Shown: positions 1 through 13,046 of the stretch, one piece after another
Layout: each line of letters starts with the position of its first letter
How positions within the stretch are numbered: the stretch's first letter is position 1
DNA from: a virus
DNA: 64,000 bases
Direction: 5' to 3' (one strand)
IMG/VR virus record: IMGVR_UViG_3300035438_001058
Location: 1 to 64,000 of that record
Notes under the pieces: model-generated
The model's input: only the letters and a program-made list of their open reading frames with translations
Told to the model about the DNA's origin: nothing
Databases searched by the model: none
Translations under genes and position numbers: made by a program

Positions 1-2232
1 GCTTGAACTTTCAGTGGGTTGGAAGGAAAAATAGAGAAAGGTAATAAAGCTAAAGTAACTGCTGATGCTGTTGCCAAAGTTAAGGCGCACATTAAAGCGC
101 AATCTTTAGAAGTGGCTAAAGTATTTACACAAGCGGAAGCTGATGTTAACAGTCAAGTTAGAATTCCAGAAGACACTTTATCTCACGCAGCAAAACTTTT
201 AAATTTAAGTTTACCTGAAAAGTTAATTGTTGAAACTTCATCTGCTGAAGAAGTAGCTAAAAATTTAGATATAAGAAACAAAGTAATTGAAAAAGTAGTA
301 GAAAATTTTTATCTAAATTTTGCTATAAATCAATACTCACTTTCACAGATACTATACGGGGACGAAACTTTTTATAAATCTAAAGAAGACCAAACAAAAA
401 GGATTCAAATAGCAACTGCTACAGGAGACACTCTTTTAGTAGATGATAATCATGGAATACCTCGTGATTCCAAAGTAATGGTTGTTGAAGATTTAATTAG
501 AGTTGTAGATGAAGACTTAAGAAATATTCCAGCTGAAGCGTACAGAGCTGATTACGAAGCCTCTGATGCTGAAGGATTTATGCTGCCAGAATTCTACGAT
601 AAGATATCTAGAGCTTACGGGCAAGAAGCTATGACAGACATAGTAATGAAACCTGTTTATTTTTCTATCCAAAATGGCATTCCTGTAGCTATCAAATACT
701 CAGTTAAAGTATTGACGAATGAATTAGTAGATAAATTTCCTCACTTAGCTACTTATAGAGATGCTATGCGAGAAAGAGGAGCTGATCAAATGGTTTTCAA
801 ATCAGCTGTAAAAATCGGAGGTTTAAAAGGAATGGCTAAGTTAGATCAGAAAACAGGTGAGATTATTTCTACATCTGTAAACTCAGAAAACTTCTTAACT
901 TTAAACACTGCCAACTTAAGATTCCAATTAAACCCTGCGCACGATCCTGATGTATCTACAGCTAACCCTTCTCAAATTACAGCTCAAATTAATACTAATG
1001 GGCAAAATCCAAACGAAAGTTTTGAGTTAGCTAATTTAAACGCTGCTTTGTTAAACAGCGGGCTTAGAAGTGTGCAAAGTGATTTAAGATTGTCTGATAA
1101 AGGAACCCCAACAGAATCAACCGCCAGACAACTTCGTGAGACTATAATTAGATACGGAGAATCAAGTAACAATGCTGATGATGTTGTGAGGTTACTACAA
1201 TCCTCAGACCCAGTAACTTTTGATAAAGTTGATTTATCACTACCTTTGATAGCTGGACGTGTTGTGTCCACTATTGCGTCAATGATTTCCAGTGCTACTG
1301 TAGGTTTTAAATTCAAAGGTTCCAAACTAGTATTACAAGCGGATCTTGGAATTCAAAGTATCTATGACAGTGCATCTGGTAAAATGATGAAACGTAAACT
1401 TAATTACAGAGATTCTGAAGGTTATTGCGAAGTTATACTTCCAAGAATGTATGAAAACCATATGCAATTAGGCGACAAGTTAGTCCCTGGGCTTCAGAAT
1501 GGTGTAGTAGGCTTTAGAATACCGTCTACTAACTACCACTCTATGCTTCCATTGAAAGTAGTTGGGTTTTATGACGCACCATCAGGAGCAAAAGCAAACG
1601 TAGTTATAGCCCCTTCTGCTATAGTTTACTATCACGGATCTGACTATGATGTTGATAGTCTATTTATAATGAGAAAGTCTCAATTTAAAGACAAGAATCC
1701 TAAGGGAACTATTACTCCTACAGTAGATTTAAATACTATTTTATCTAAGTATTCCGATAAACATATTATTAATTCGGAGCTAGTAATAACAGCTGATTCA
1801 GTCGTAGGATTTAAAGGCACTAATCCTGCTAAAGCTGATCCTGTTACAGTAGATGGTTTGTTTTTGCACGAATACTTAGAAGGTAAAGTTATTGAAATGT
1901 CAAACCATACGGCAGCTTTATCCAGAACTTTGCTAACTGCTAAAACTCCTAAGGAAAAATCAGCTATAACTACACAACTAACTACTGCTAAAGATGATAT
2001 GTCTGTAATAGAAGATGTTATACAGCAATCTATTAAGAACAGCATAGTAGATTTATACACTACTAATATGTTAGATGTTAAGAATAGAACTGACTTGTTA
2101 ACTCCAATTTCTTTTGAGAATGTAAAGGGACTCAGAAGTGTTACAAAAGAAAAGCTATTGGAACTTTTAAAAGATGCTAATTTTCAAACAGATCTGCAAA
2201 ATGCGGGTATAATACAAAAAATATGTCAATAA
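1..2232 (+). CDS. Virion RNA polymerase, C-terminal part (partial)
   Basis: The frame is open from the first base, so the gene starts upstream of the window. An in-frame TGA at bases 4-6 is read as Trp. At 1642-1656 the protein has DYDVD inside SDYDVDSLF, which matches the metal-binding DxDxD signature of the double-psi beta-barrel RNA polymerases of crAss-like phages (known from the phi14:2 gp66 family). These enzymes are packaged in the virion and transcribe early genes after injection. About 190 residues follow the motif before a TAA stop. The next gene starts inside the last codons. The polymerase assignment rests on the motif and on its giant neighbours; residues around it were not compared with a structure. 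Confidence 0.75.
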
Positions 2233-5200
2233 ATTGTTTAATAAATTTTACCACTGTAAATGAAGAGTCAGTCAGTTTTACGGAGGAACAATTTATAAGC
2301 TATGTTGCAGAGAATGGGTTTGGGGGGATGAAAATCCCCTCAGACAATCCATTGGCAAAATTAATAGTAAATAAATTAGATTTTCTTCGGCAGCCAGAAT
2401 CAGTTTCTGAATACTGAGCTAGAATGGCTATCAATAAAAGATTAATTGCGGAAGGAAAACCTACGTTAAATTCTAATACTTTATTAACATCAGCACAAGT
2501 AGACGCAGAATTAAATCCTTCTGGGCAGTTAACTGATTACAACACTCAAAGACAAATACGGTACAACACTTATTCAGGTATAGATCTAACAGGTATATCA
2601 GCAGCCTTTGGTAAAACTTTAGGATATGTTTTTGAAGCAGGGGCAATAGCATCTGTAATAGACGTTAATACTAAGGAAGTTATTGATCTAAATAAAGAAG
2701 AAGATGTCAAAGCTTTTTTAAAAAAATACGGTCAATACAGTATTGAAGCTGTTTTGAAAAACAATAAAAATTTTAAGATTGTTAGCAGGAAGGAGCCTGA
2801 GTTTACTAGTGCAAATCATTTTACAGTTGACAAAGAACCTTATACAGGTCTAAGTAGAAACACAAAGGGTAAATTTAAAAATATATTTGAGACAATTGAC
2901 TCTATTATCAACTTAGCTATTGACAACGTTAAAGAAGGTAAACTACACTTGATGGGTATTACAGGATCTAACGCAAATATATTCTTTTCTTTGTTAGCTA
3001 CAGGTATGCCTTTGAATACGGTAACACTTATAATGAAGAACCCTTTAATAGTAGAGCTAAGTACTAACGGTAAGAAAATAGATAACGCCGCCATTGATGT
3101 TAAAATAGGCGAATTAAAAAAGTCCTTAGAAGAACTTAAAGGTGAAGAGTATGTCAATATGCTATCAAAAAGTAAAGACATTGATACTAAGTTATTAGAA
3201 CAAATTTATTTAGGTGAACTTACTGGGGCTCTCGCCATAGAAGAAACTCTTAAATCTTTGCAGGTGCTTAGAAGTATGGCAGAAGTTGGTAAATATATGT
3301 TTAAAGCTTCTAAAGTATTTAAAGCTCTTATTAAACTTCCGAATAAAAAGTTTGAGATTGACGATACTGTAAATAATATAGAATCTTTAGGAATGTTTAA
3401 AGATGCCGCTGCGTCTGAAGCTGAGGTTAACAGTGAGTGGATAGATATAGCTGCAGAATTCGCGCGTACCAGCAATGACCCAGATATAGCTAGAGTACAA
3501 GCGCAGCAAGATCAAGAATTAGCTTTAAGTTTAGAAGAGTTAGAAGTTAAATCCTCTGCTAATTTAAAAAGGGAAGATCTTAAAACGAATGCCCAAGAGA
3601 AAGTTTCTGAGCTTTCTAAAACTATAAAAGAACTTAAAAGTAGAAAAACTAAAATTAATAAAATATTAGCAGGTGATAATATTTTATCCGAAGAAGAAAA
3701 GGCTATATTAGTAGAAGAACTAGATAAGAACGAATTAGAAGTAATAAGATTAGACAGTATAAGGGCTGATTTAAACAACGGTTTAACTAAAGTATCTAAT
3801 TATATAGCTAAACTAGTACAAACACCAGAAGGAAGCATTTTTGGTACTGAGAAAGCTGCTATACGTGCGGCATATGTTAATTCTGTTTTAAGAAAAACTG
3901 TTACTAGAGGTGTAGAAGGAAGATCAGATAGTCCTTTTACAACTGACACTACAATTTTAAGAATACCACACGTAGCATCTGTTTATAAAGTTCTTTTGAC
4001 CACACAAGGTTTATTGAATAAAACTTTCGCTGTTTACAATCCCACTATAACAAGTTTTATAAAGAATATAGTAGATAATTATAATATCTTTAAACAAGAG
4101 GACTCTACAGAAAATGTAGAAATAATTACCAAAGAATTCGTAAAATTTGTAGGATCTAATCTTACTTTTAAATTAGATGGGGCTGATTTTTCTACTGAAG
4201 TGCCTTATTCAGAATATCCTTTTGTATCCTCTAGAAATAAACAATATTGGGGGAAAGAAGCTTGGGCCCAAAGGTTTTTGGAAAAAGCTAGATTACTAGA
4301 TGATTCTAATGAAATGACAGAAAATAATTTTGTTAAAAATCTAGAGCTTAGCAATAATACTAAAACAGGACTTACTGAAGCTAGGATATTAGCTGATAAA
4401 GTAAAGGACGACGAAGTATTAGCTAGGATACGTAGAGATTTCGCAGCTTTAGCGGTAGATGAAACAGAGATAGCAGAAGGATATACTAGAGCGGACTTTG
4501 CTAGAGATATGTTTAAATACTCCCTTCTTTCATCTACTATGTATTACGAGAGAACTGGTTTTGCTCAAGTATTCCCAGAACATTGGGCAGTAGCGTATTC
4601 AAAATCGCTATCTTCCAGATTAAACGCTGTGCTGCCAAAAGACAGTGCGGCAACTGACATACATTTGGAAATGTTGAAGGACACCTTTATTACCCAGCTA
4701 ATGACTAACAATAGTTCTATGCTGAATTTCTTAAAGGCTAAACCTGAAGTAGTGGCTTCTAAGAAAGTAAACGGGAAAAAAGAAACTCTTTATGAAGGGT
4801 ATGACGAATTAAACAATGTACATTATCATCTAAAGTTTAAAGGGTCCCCTTATGAAGACGGTAAAAGTTCTGAATTTGTATCTCATTACGACAAAGCTGT
4901 ATATAGAGTTATTAAAACCCCGGGAAGTGTGGACACTTTCTATGTAAGAGTAGCTATGGCTCCCAACAGTAAGTTTTACAACTTTACTTTTAATAATTTA
5001 GGAGGTTCTGTACAACATCGGGAGATAACTTCTGGTAAATATTATGTAACACATTTAGACAATGCCAAAGGAAATGTTTTAAAAGCGCAACCTTTAACTA
5101 CTAACTTTTTGCCAGTAGGAACTGAGGTGCTTGCTTACGACCAAATGAATGTAGGTACTGACACTGCAACAGTTTATACGGTAACTAAAGTAAATGTTGA

Positions 5201-5951
5201 GAATGGCTCATATACTCTGAAAAAATCTAGAACTATAGATCTAAAAGATTATACACAAGGCGATAGACTACGTGCTTTTTACGCTAAATTTTCACCTAGA
5301 AAAACAACTAGTACTATAGCTGTTGACGATATAAAAAGAACGATGGCTAATCTAAAGAATGCTTCTAATACGGTGTTCTTAACCAATTCTAGAGAAAACG
5401 TAAGCGGGACATTAACTTTAAATATTCCGGATATTTCTCCAAATACTACGCAGGAAGAGTTAGCAGTAATAGTAGAGGACATACAAAAAGATATAGAAGC
5501 TTTACCTAATAATAAAAATTATTACGTGTCTTCAAAACTATTGGAGCAATTTAACGACTTTTCTTCTAAAAAAGCTATTCTATTAGCCGCTTTGTTTAGA
5601 CAAATAGGTTACAAAGAAAATAATGCTCCTGTAAGTCAAACTAAAGAAGGTTTGTCTGAGAGTATGAAACGAATAACTCTAGGAATATTAACTTTACCAC
5701 AATACAAGTTGCAAAAAGCTGGCAACGATGTGGCTTACACACACTCTGTTAAAAAGGATCGTGCGTTCAGAAACGTGGCAGTAGGGGATATTCTATGGGC
5801 TGTTAAAGATATTTATATGCACGTAACAGCAGTTACTGAAAATGAAGTGCATATGAGGGAATTTAAAAGTGCGGTATTCATGAGCATAGAAAAAGAAAAT
5901 ATAAGTTCAGATGAATTTGAAACAATTTATAACAAACATAATAACTGCTAA
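2223..5951 (+). CDS. Giant virion-associated protein, 1242 aa
   Basis: A single frame from ATG 2223 to TAA 5951 if the TGA at 2418-2420 is Trp (context SEY-W-ARM). Without that reading it splits into a 64-residue piece and an 1175-residue piece in the same frame. The ATG overlaps the end of the polymerase gene by 10 bases and the stop overlaps the next ATG by one base, so the three genes look co-translated. The sequence is Lys/Glu-rich with a probable coiled coil around residues 400-530. I recognise no enzymatic motif. In crAss-like genomes proteins of this size next to the RNA polymerase are usually ejected with the genome; that role is inferred from position. Confidence 0.7.
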
Positions 5952-8900
5952 TGTGCCCAAATAAAAATTCACAAGAATGAAAAGATCTGGTTAGCAGATT
6001 TGGAGAAAAAGTAGCTTACATAAAATACTTTGCTTCAGACGAGATACAAACAGGAGATGAGCTTTCTAATATAAAAGAAAAGATTCGAGAAGCTGTATTA
6101 GGAAATGAAGAGTATTACGCTAAAAAATATGGGACATACCTAAAAGGATATTCAGCTACAAGTAATACTTTAGATGAAATGGTCGAAGCTTTTGCCCTCA
6201 GATTTACAGACTTGTCTCCAGTAATTAAAGGAGATGTAGTAGAAACTAATAAGGGAAATTTCTTATTGTTTCCAGAAGCAGATGCTGATTATGTTAGAAT
6301 GACCAATGTTCCTTCAGCAATGGACACCATGCTGCATGGTTTACAAGCAAAGTATGGCATACCGTTTACAGTTATAAATGATCCCAAACAAAAGTTTGCT
6401 GGCAAATACATAAATCAAGGGGATAAAAAGATGGTAGTGATTAACACTGCTTATGCTGATGAGAACACTCCTTTACACGAATATTATCACCCATTTGTCC
6501 GGTCCCTACTAGTTAGAAATAGACCTACTTTTGATATGCTTTTAAAGAAAGCAAGGTTAGATGGAGATGTTAGGAATGATTTAGAAGAAGTTGTAGTAGA
6601 CTTTTTAACTAAAAGTGCTAAGCAAAAAATAAATCTTAGTTTATTAGATGTTTTCTTTGATTTTATTAAGAAAATGTTAGGTATTAAACCTACCTTGACT
6701 ATTGATAATGCTACCACTTTAAGTGAAGTTATATCTTTAATAAATAAAGGAGAAGGTTTTAAAGAAGAAAGTACTTTAACCAAAGCTTATCAAAGAGCTG
6801 AAGATATGGCTAAAGACTTTAAAAACATGGTAAAAGACCGCAAAAAAGATGTAATAGTAGATTATATAGAAGCTCTTAAGAAGAACAGTAAAAATTATAA
6901 AACTTCTGACAGTAGTAATTTTTACCAAGATGATTCTAATAATGATGTAGCTAAACGTCTGTCTCCTTTTATAGGAGACGAAGACTTTGGGCAGTTCTCA
7001 CTTAAAGGCAAGAATAAAAAATACACTGTACCAGAGTTTAGGTTGAGAGAGTTATTAAGAAAGGCGGGTTTTAATTTGCAAGACAAGCCTTTAAGTACGG
7101 TAACAGAGACGTTTAAACTTGGAGATCAAACCTACACTGTGGCCCAATTATTAGCTGCGGAAGAATTGAAGTATAGTAAATTCCAGAAGTACGGTAAGAT
7201 GGTTCACTCTTTCTTACAGTTTAAACTTGAGACAGATCCAGACGCTAGAGTTAAAGCTAGAGCTGATGCTGTTAAGTATGCTAATGAATATCAAGCTGCT
7301 GGAGGTGAACCTTTTACTACTTTAGAAAATCACCCTAAACTTTCGGAAATTGATAAAAATTTTGAAGCGATATGTAAACGTGCGGGCATAACAATTACAG
7401 TGGATCTTGAGAAAGGAATTACCGCTAAAATGTTAGATAAAGTTCTTCCGGAGGTTATATTAGTATCTGATCTACTTACTGATGAAAATGGTGTGCCAAT
7501 TGGTACCACAGCTGATGGTATTATACAACACTCTAACGGAGAAATTTCCCTAATAGACTGGAAGACTGGTAATATAGTTAGTGATATGGGAACAGCTTAT
7601 TTAATGGCTTACGGAGAGAAGTTTGATTTAGCAGACTCGAAACTAAATAGAGGTTATTTGGAGTTAGCTTTCCGTGCAATGATATTAAAGGAGCAGCATC
7701 CAGACATGGTTTTTAGAAACATCAGAATAGTTAAACTTAATTATGATGGCTCTTCTCAGAATATGAATCTGGATCTAACACCTTTTTTAAATACTATAGG
7801 AGAATATTATAAGGTAAATAAACCTGAGATTTACGCCAAACTTCAATCGAAGAACCTATTGGAGGCAGCTTCATACGAAGGTGTTGGAGAAGATTTAGTA
7901 GGAGTGTATAAGCAAATTCCACAAGGATTGGAATATGCGGAACAAGTTGATTGGTTAAAAACTCAATTAGCAATATTACACGCCAATAAAACTAAAGAAG
8001 AGATTCAAAGAGACCCTGCTGTTCTTAAAAGATCTATTCAATTAACTAACGCAATATTAGAGTTAGAGAAAATTCCTGGAGCTAACTTTAACGAAAACAC
8101 TCCAGACCTTCCTTTTATAGGCAATCTAAAGAACTTTTCTGACATTGCTAATCCAAAGGTACAGACCTTACATAAAGTTTTATTAACAGCTAAAGAAACT
8201 ATACATAAAATAACTGGAGACAGGAATACTGAGCATGATAAATTAATGCTTGCTGTTGAAAAGGATGCTAAAGTAAAACGTAAAAACACAACCTTACAAG
8301 TGTCGGCTTCAGCTCTAGTACTTTACGGCGTAGTGGCGTATTCTTTCTTACCTTTTGCTGGAGGTTTATTACTGTACAAAATAGGTAAAAGAGCTTTTAC
8401 ATCTACAACTAAAGACTTTTACAGCTTTATGTGGAGACAGTCTACTGATGTGGGCCGTCCTGGTTACTATATGAATACTGGAGATACCTACATAGACGGG
8501 CAAGGTAAAGTTCAGAAGATGACTCAAGCTCAAACAGACTACAGGAATTTTATACAGCGTACTATGCGCGAAGATTTTAATAAAATTGCTAATAAAGTCG
8601 TCGGCCAAAAGTTGAGCGGGCAACCCATGTATATGTGGGAAAGACAAGGCTGGCCTTCTGAATTACCAGATGACTTTATGCCTCGCATTCCAAAACCAAC
8701 TGACGAACTTAGAGAAGAAGAAGACTTTACTTCTAATTATTTAGGTTTAAAAACAACTTTATCTAACAGCGCTCGTAAATACATGACATCATTTGTCGAG
8801 GATACTTTTGGTGATCCTGAAGGGACTATTCCTCTTAAGTATTTTAAGCACACAGGCTCTAGTGTAGTTGAAAATGGTATGCACTCTATGCACGCTGAAG

Positions 8901-10528
8901 CCAGTTATAAAAGTTTTATGGCGTCTTTACATTACAAAGATAACATGGACACTGTAAAGGATATGTTTATAGGATTGTCAAATGCTATGAATGAGGAATT
9001 AGATGAGAACCGTAAAGCAAAATATCCTGAGACTGTAAAATGGTTAGATAATCAGTTTTATCCTCAAGTTTTAGGAACATCAAAAGCGGTCACTATTAGC
9101 GCTAAGAAAATGAAGTTTACAGCTGGGGCTCTTACGGAGAAAATAACAGGTATTAAGGAAGGCACACCAATGTTCTTATCACAAGACGCGTTTTTAAGAG
9201 CTGTCAAAACAAGTGTGACTGCTTCTGTCATGGCTTTTAAAGTGTTTAGTCCGTTAAAAAACGCGGCTATGATTGCGACTCAAAACGCATCACAAGCTAC
9301 TCGTAATCTTGTAAATGGTGCTATAGGCAGTATAGTTGGAGTTCCTCCAGATACGTATGAAGGCATATCCCATAAAGCAGCTCATCCTCTATTCGTGGAT
9401 TTTTTATCGAAGAAATTATCTGGGAGACAAGATGAATCTAAACTATGGAACTTAGCTAAGAATTTTGATTTCTTGCCAGAAAGTTTCGGAGATTATGGAG
9501 CACAAGACGAACGGCTAATGTCAAATATGATAAATATAAGCACAATGTCTCACGCTTATGTATTCTACAATCTTGGCGAGACTATGGGGGCTTTGTGGCA
9601 ATTAGCCGGGCTAATGAAAGGTATTAAAGTTAAAGTAGACGGGAAAGAGATAAGTTTATGAGATGCTTATAATGACAAAGGTGAGTGGGCTGCTGGCGTT
9701 AGAGGTGTTGTAGAAGTAGCTCCGGGAGTATTTAAAAATCTAGAAGGATTAGACGTCTTAGAAATAAAGTCTCTGAAAAGAGCCAATGAGAAATTGAATG
9801 GATCTTACAGAAAGGAAGAAAAGACTGCTATGGAAGCTACTGTTATAGGAGAATACGTGTTTCAGTTTAAAAAATATTTTTACCAGTATTGGAAAACACT
9901 TGCGGCTAGCCCATATAAGGATATAACAGTCGGAAAGCACGTTTTAACGGGAGTTCGTCCTGACGGTATGCCTATATACCAATGGCACTCAGATGTCATG
10001 GAGGGGCAATTTAGAGTCTTATACAATGCTATTCTAGCTGGTATGTCCTTAAAGAAAGGATCCTTAAAGCATTACTTAACAGATACATCTATATACGGAG
10101 CTAATACTCTTAAAGGTCATAGAATTAGGGTTTTAGGTAACTCAGTAAACACCTTAATATGGTTCGCAATATTGTTGTCAGCTTTCCACGGATTTCTTGA
10201 CGATGACGAAGAAAAAAGTTTTGTGGGAAGACAACTACAAAAAACTATAGATGACTTAACAAGAGGCTTATCACCAAAAGATTTGATGGGTAACTTAGAG
10301 AAGCCAGTAGTAGCTTCTGAAAAGATATCTAAAGTAGGAGCAGCTACTTGGGATTTTATGACTGAAGGTGTATGGGGGGAAACAAATTCTGCCGGTAATA
10401 GGGTAGGAGCAAAAACTCTCATTAGATCTATTCCAGGGTTTTCTGGAGCAAGACAGATGTTGGATGTAATGGATTCCAGTTTAGGAGAAGATGTGTTTGA
10501 AAGTCCATTTATACCTAATTATAGGTAA
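5951..10528 (+). CDS. Giant virion protein with zincin-like HEYYH and PD-(D/E)XK nuclease motifs, 1525 aa
   Basis: It runs from ATG 5951 (in TAATG with the previous stop) to TAA 10528, with TGA read as Trp at 5978-5980 and 9659-9661. Near residue 176 there is HEYYH (bases 6476-6490), the HExxH zinc-binding pattern of metallopeptidases. Near residue 520-540 the stretch ADGII...SLIDWKTG fits the core of a PD-(D/E)XK nuclease. A hydrophobic stretch around residue 780-800 could insert in a membrane. A protease plus a nuclease on one giant protein beside the RNA polymerase suggests a packaged, self-processing ejection protein; this is inference. The last gene of the rightward transcript, followed by a terminator. 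Confidence 0.7.
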
Positions 10529-10549
10529 TTCGCGGAGTAGCGAAAAACG

Positions 10550-10584
10550 AAGGCCTCACCGCGCAATGCAGTGAGGCCTTTTTT
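10550..10584. terminator. Bidirectional rho-independent terminator
   Basis: A perfect 10-bp stem (AAGGCCTCAC with GTGAGGCCTT) and an 11-base loop are followed by a T run on the plus strand and by T-rich sequence on the minus strand. It lies between convergent genes and closes the giant-protein operon. Confidence 0.9.
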
Positions 10585-10813
10585 ATTGGAATTCGAATAT
10601 GGTGCTCCCTCTGTTAACAGGAGTTAATGTGTGTGTTATTTTGTTAGCGGTTAGTATTGCAACCATTAGTTCTTTTTTCCCGTAGCCAACTACAATTATA
10701 ATGTAAGGCTTTGGTTTTGATTTTAAAGAGTTTACAAACTCAGTAATTGCTGCTTTAGCTTCCACTCTACTAGAGGAGGCTTTGATTTTGTTAAACATAA
10801 TGTAGTGTATCAT
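10583..10813 (-). CDS. Small protein, unknown function, 76 aa
   Basis: A basic small protein with a hydrophobic beta-like core (YIIIVVGYG) near residues 37-46. It is the last gene of the leftward block and its stop overlaps the terminator. ATG 10813 is used, but a second ATG five codons in (MFNKIK) is equally possible. I do not recognise the family. Confidence 0.55.
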   Translation of the reverse strand: MIHYIMFNKIKASSSRVEAKAAITEFVNSLKSKPKPYIIIVVGYGKKELMVAILTANKITHTLTPVNRGSTIFEFQ

Positions 10814-10821
10814 AGGTGCAA

Positions 10822-10868
10822 AAAAAAATCCCCTATCCGATCGTTAAGACCAGATAGGGGATTTTTTT
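10822..10868. terminator. Bidirectional hairpin terminator
   Basis: The arm AATCCCCTATC pairs with GATAGGGGATT around a 15-base loop. A run of A precedes it and a run of T follows it, so it can end transcripts from either side. It sits upstream of the last small leftward gene. Confidence 0.8.
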
Positions 10869-11037
10869 GTTTAAACGCTCAATTATATTATAAGCAGTTC
10901 AATGGGTTTGTTTTATCTCTTTCTTATGTGTGTTCGACAAATAACCATTTAATGTGCGCAATTATTGTTAGCGTTTGAGTTTAGATGGCTTTACTACCAT
11001 AGATGGTTTTAACAGCAAGATCACCGCATTTCGAGTG

Positions 11038-11496
11038 CTAATTCGCTTTGGTTCTTTCCAACCTGTAAAGTAAAAAGCATAGTTCCAATGTCTCTTCTTC
11101 AGATAGCCCCTTGTACGCGTGTACTTTACTCCGAAAAAGTTTCAAAATTTCGGCGTGGTTGTAGGTTGCTAGTAAGCGTGTATTGCTTCCACCTGGCGCT
11201 GAGCGCAGTCTTTGAACATAGTCATAGGCTTGGGTCATGAATCGCCCAAAAGAGGGAGTAGAAGAGGCTATAATCTGCCGAATATAATCTCTCTTATCCC
11301 TCTTTCTAGCTTGTATGTGCTGTAAATCTTCACTATCAATGCCAAGAACTTCTAGAGCGAATCCTTCCAAAGTAGGGTGCTCTGCAATTCGTTTAATTAA
11401 ATCTTTGTCGCTCGCCACATTAAACTGCCTCCATATACGACTAGCAGTGTCAATGAATTTAGATTTTTGTGACGTCGTTGTTTGCGATGTATCCAT
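11038..11496 (-). CDS. Unknown protein, 152 aa
   Basis: A mostly helical, basic soluble protein starting MDTSQTTTSQKSK and ending TAG. Its start lies inside the last 38 bases of the preceding gene, so the two are probably translationally coupled. No motif is recognised. The 170 bases between it and the next leftward gene hold no gene that I can support. Confidence 0.6.
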   Translation of the reverse strand: MDTSQTTTSQKSKFIDTASRIWRQFNVASDKDLIKRIAEHPTLEGFALEVLGIDSEDLQHIQARKRDKRDYIRQIIASSTPSFGRFMTQAYDYVQRLRSAPGGSNTRLLATYNHAEILKLFRSKVHAYKGLSEEETLELCFLLYRLERTKAN

Positions 11497-12004
11497 AGGT
11501 TTCTCTTTTGGGAAAAGGACGTGGCCAAACTTCAGCGTTCTCAGGCAGAGAAACGCCTATCTTTTCCTCCCAGTCTTTCCTCCACAAATCGCTGCGTTCG
11601 AAAACTAAGCGATTACCATAACGTGGGTGCATATTACTGAGTGGAAAATGTTTATCCACTATCACTTTATCTGCTTTAGAATACTCTCCAACCAGAATAT
11701 GTTTTACATATCCTGCTAGCGTATCTTTCGGTAATTCGAATACAAACATTCTGTACCCAAGCATAGTAGGTGCGTAATCCTCTACATATGATGGCACTGT
11801 CTTGAAGTAATCCGAGAGTTCCTGCGGCAGATCCTTGTTGTACAACATTAAGATGTGTGAACCTCAGTTCTGGTATTTCTCCGATGTAGCGTCAGCAGAG
11901 TACGTATCTTCATAATACGGCCCAATTAAGTTTGTAGGCGCTTTCTCTTTTAACTCTAGTAGCGGGGATAAGAATGCGGCTGTGATGGAGAATTTAAGTT
12001 TCAT
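11459..12004 (-). CDS. Unknown protein, 181 aa, one TGA(Trp)
   Basis: From ATG 12004 the frame continues through a TGA at 11864-11866 (context YQN-W-GSH) to TAA 11459. A standard-code reading would lose the first 52 residues. The N-terminus (MKLKFSITAAFLSPL) resembles a weak hydrophobic leader but is not convincing as a signal peptide. The Trp- and aromatic-rich C-terminal half (RSDLWRKDWEEK) is not one I can assign to a family. It follows the RecB-like nuclease gene by 4 bases. Confidence 0.65.
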
Positions 12005-12008
12005 AATA

Positions 12009-13046
12009 TTAGGTTCGTGCGTTTTCAAACACGTTTAGTGTAACTTTACCGTTGTTCTCATAAACAGAGCGCGGGTAAACCCATTCGTTGTGTTCAATGT
12101 GCCAAAGATAATCTTCCAGAAGCTGGTCAATTCCTTTGTAATAAGTGTCTTTGTGGAAACCACCCTTTAGCCCGACTTCAATATCGTTCGTGGTAGTTTC
12201 GAATATAATTGCTGGGTTATGTGCAGACACTTTGGTCTCAGCAACTATGAATTTAAAATCTAAAATTTTGTATCCTTCTTGGATGAGGTTATATACAGGC
12301 GACTCAGGTTGCTGAATAGCGTAGTTGTACAAGGCAGCTTGCGTATAATACCCGTACATTAAGTAACTTTCCTTAAAAAGATACACAGATTTTCCAGTAG
12401 TCTTTAAATCAAAAGGATCTATAGTTTTGTCCTTGTGGTTGATTAGTATCCCGTCAAGTAAAGCTTTAAAATCTTGATTTTTATATTGAAAGTAAATTGG
12501 AACTTGATGAAGTCTCTCTTCCCACGTCTTGCTTTTAACGAAGTAGTTCTGAGCATAAGGACTAGCAGTAACTAATTCCACTGCCTTTACAACAGAATCG
12601 TACTCATCTTTTGCCAATACAGTAATGCCTTCAGGGCAGTTGTTAACCGTGTTGTAATAGTCTACATTATCCTTATTACCCCAGAATTTATCTAGCACCC
12701 ACTTGATACTCATTTTGTATCCAGACAACCAGTAAGCTTTCTCAAAGTTCACTACATCTGAATCTGCGGATAGATGGGGAGGTAAGTTTTGTATGAAAGT
12801 GCCCATAGGCCCGTAAGGCTTATAAACAAAGGAAACTCGGTATCTGTGTTCCCACTCTCGAGGAGCCGTTAATAGACAATCCACAGCAGATCCTATTTTA
12901 AATGATGTTTTGTCCTCTCCCTCGAATAGCTCTGGTTTTTCCTTTTTTAGTTGTAGTATTCTTGGGCTTTGTATTGCTTTTAGCAGGCTGTTTGATATCC
13001 TCGTGGAGGCATAATAATTCTTCGTTACTTCAAGTCCGTTTTCCAT
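12009..13046 (-). CDS. PD-(D/E)XK exonuclease, DUF3799 / exodeoxyribonuclease VIII-like
   Basis: 345 residues. The N-terminus (YYASTRISNSLLKAI) and the nuclease core near residues 200-225 (LLDGILINH...IDPFDLKTTG) match the RecB/Cas4-type PD-(D/E)XK fold of the DUF3799 family. The D...DLK arrangement supplies the metal-binding Asp and the catalytic Lys. Such enzymes process double-stranded DNA ends for phage recombination and fit the neighbouring recombination and replication genes. The ATG at 13046 lies inside the end of the upstream nuclease gene, giving an overlap of about 149 bases. Confidence 0.75.
   Translation of the reverse strand: MENGLEVTKNYYASTRISNSLLKAIQSPRILQLKKEKPELFEGEDKTSFKIGSAVDCLLTAPREWEHRYRVSFVYKPYGPMGTFIQNLPPHLSADSDVVNFEKAYWLSGYKMSIKWVLDKFWGNKDNVDYYNTVNNCPEGITVLAKDEYDSVVKAVELVTASPYAQNYFVKSKTWEERLHQVPIYFQYKNQDFKALLDGILINHKDKTIDPFDLKTTGKSVYLFKESYLMYGYYTQAALYNYAIQQPESPVYNLIQEGYKILDFKFIVAETKVSAHNPAIIFETTTNDIEVGLKGGFHKDTYYKGIDQLLEDYLWHIEHNEWVYPRSVYENNGKVTLNVFENART

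Noticed and set aside
2215-2232. Frameshift joining the RNA polymerase to the next giant gene (C AAA AAA T before the stop)
   Set aside because: The run is not in the correct phase for a slippery heptamer and an ATG overlap explains the second gene.
10868-11037. Possible gene between the terminator and the 152-residue protein
   Set aside because: No frame of useful length on either strand, even with TGA as Trp.
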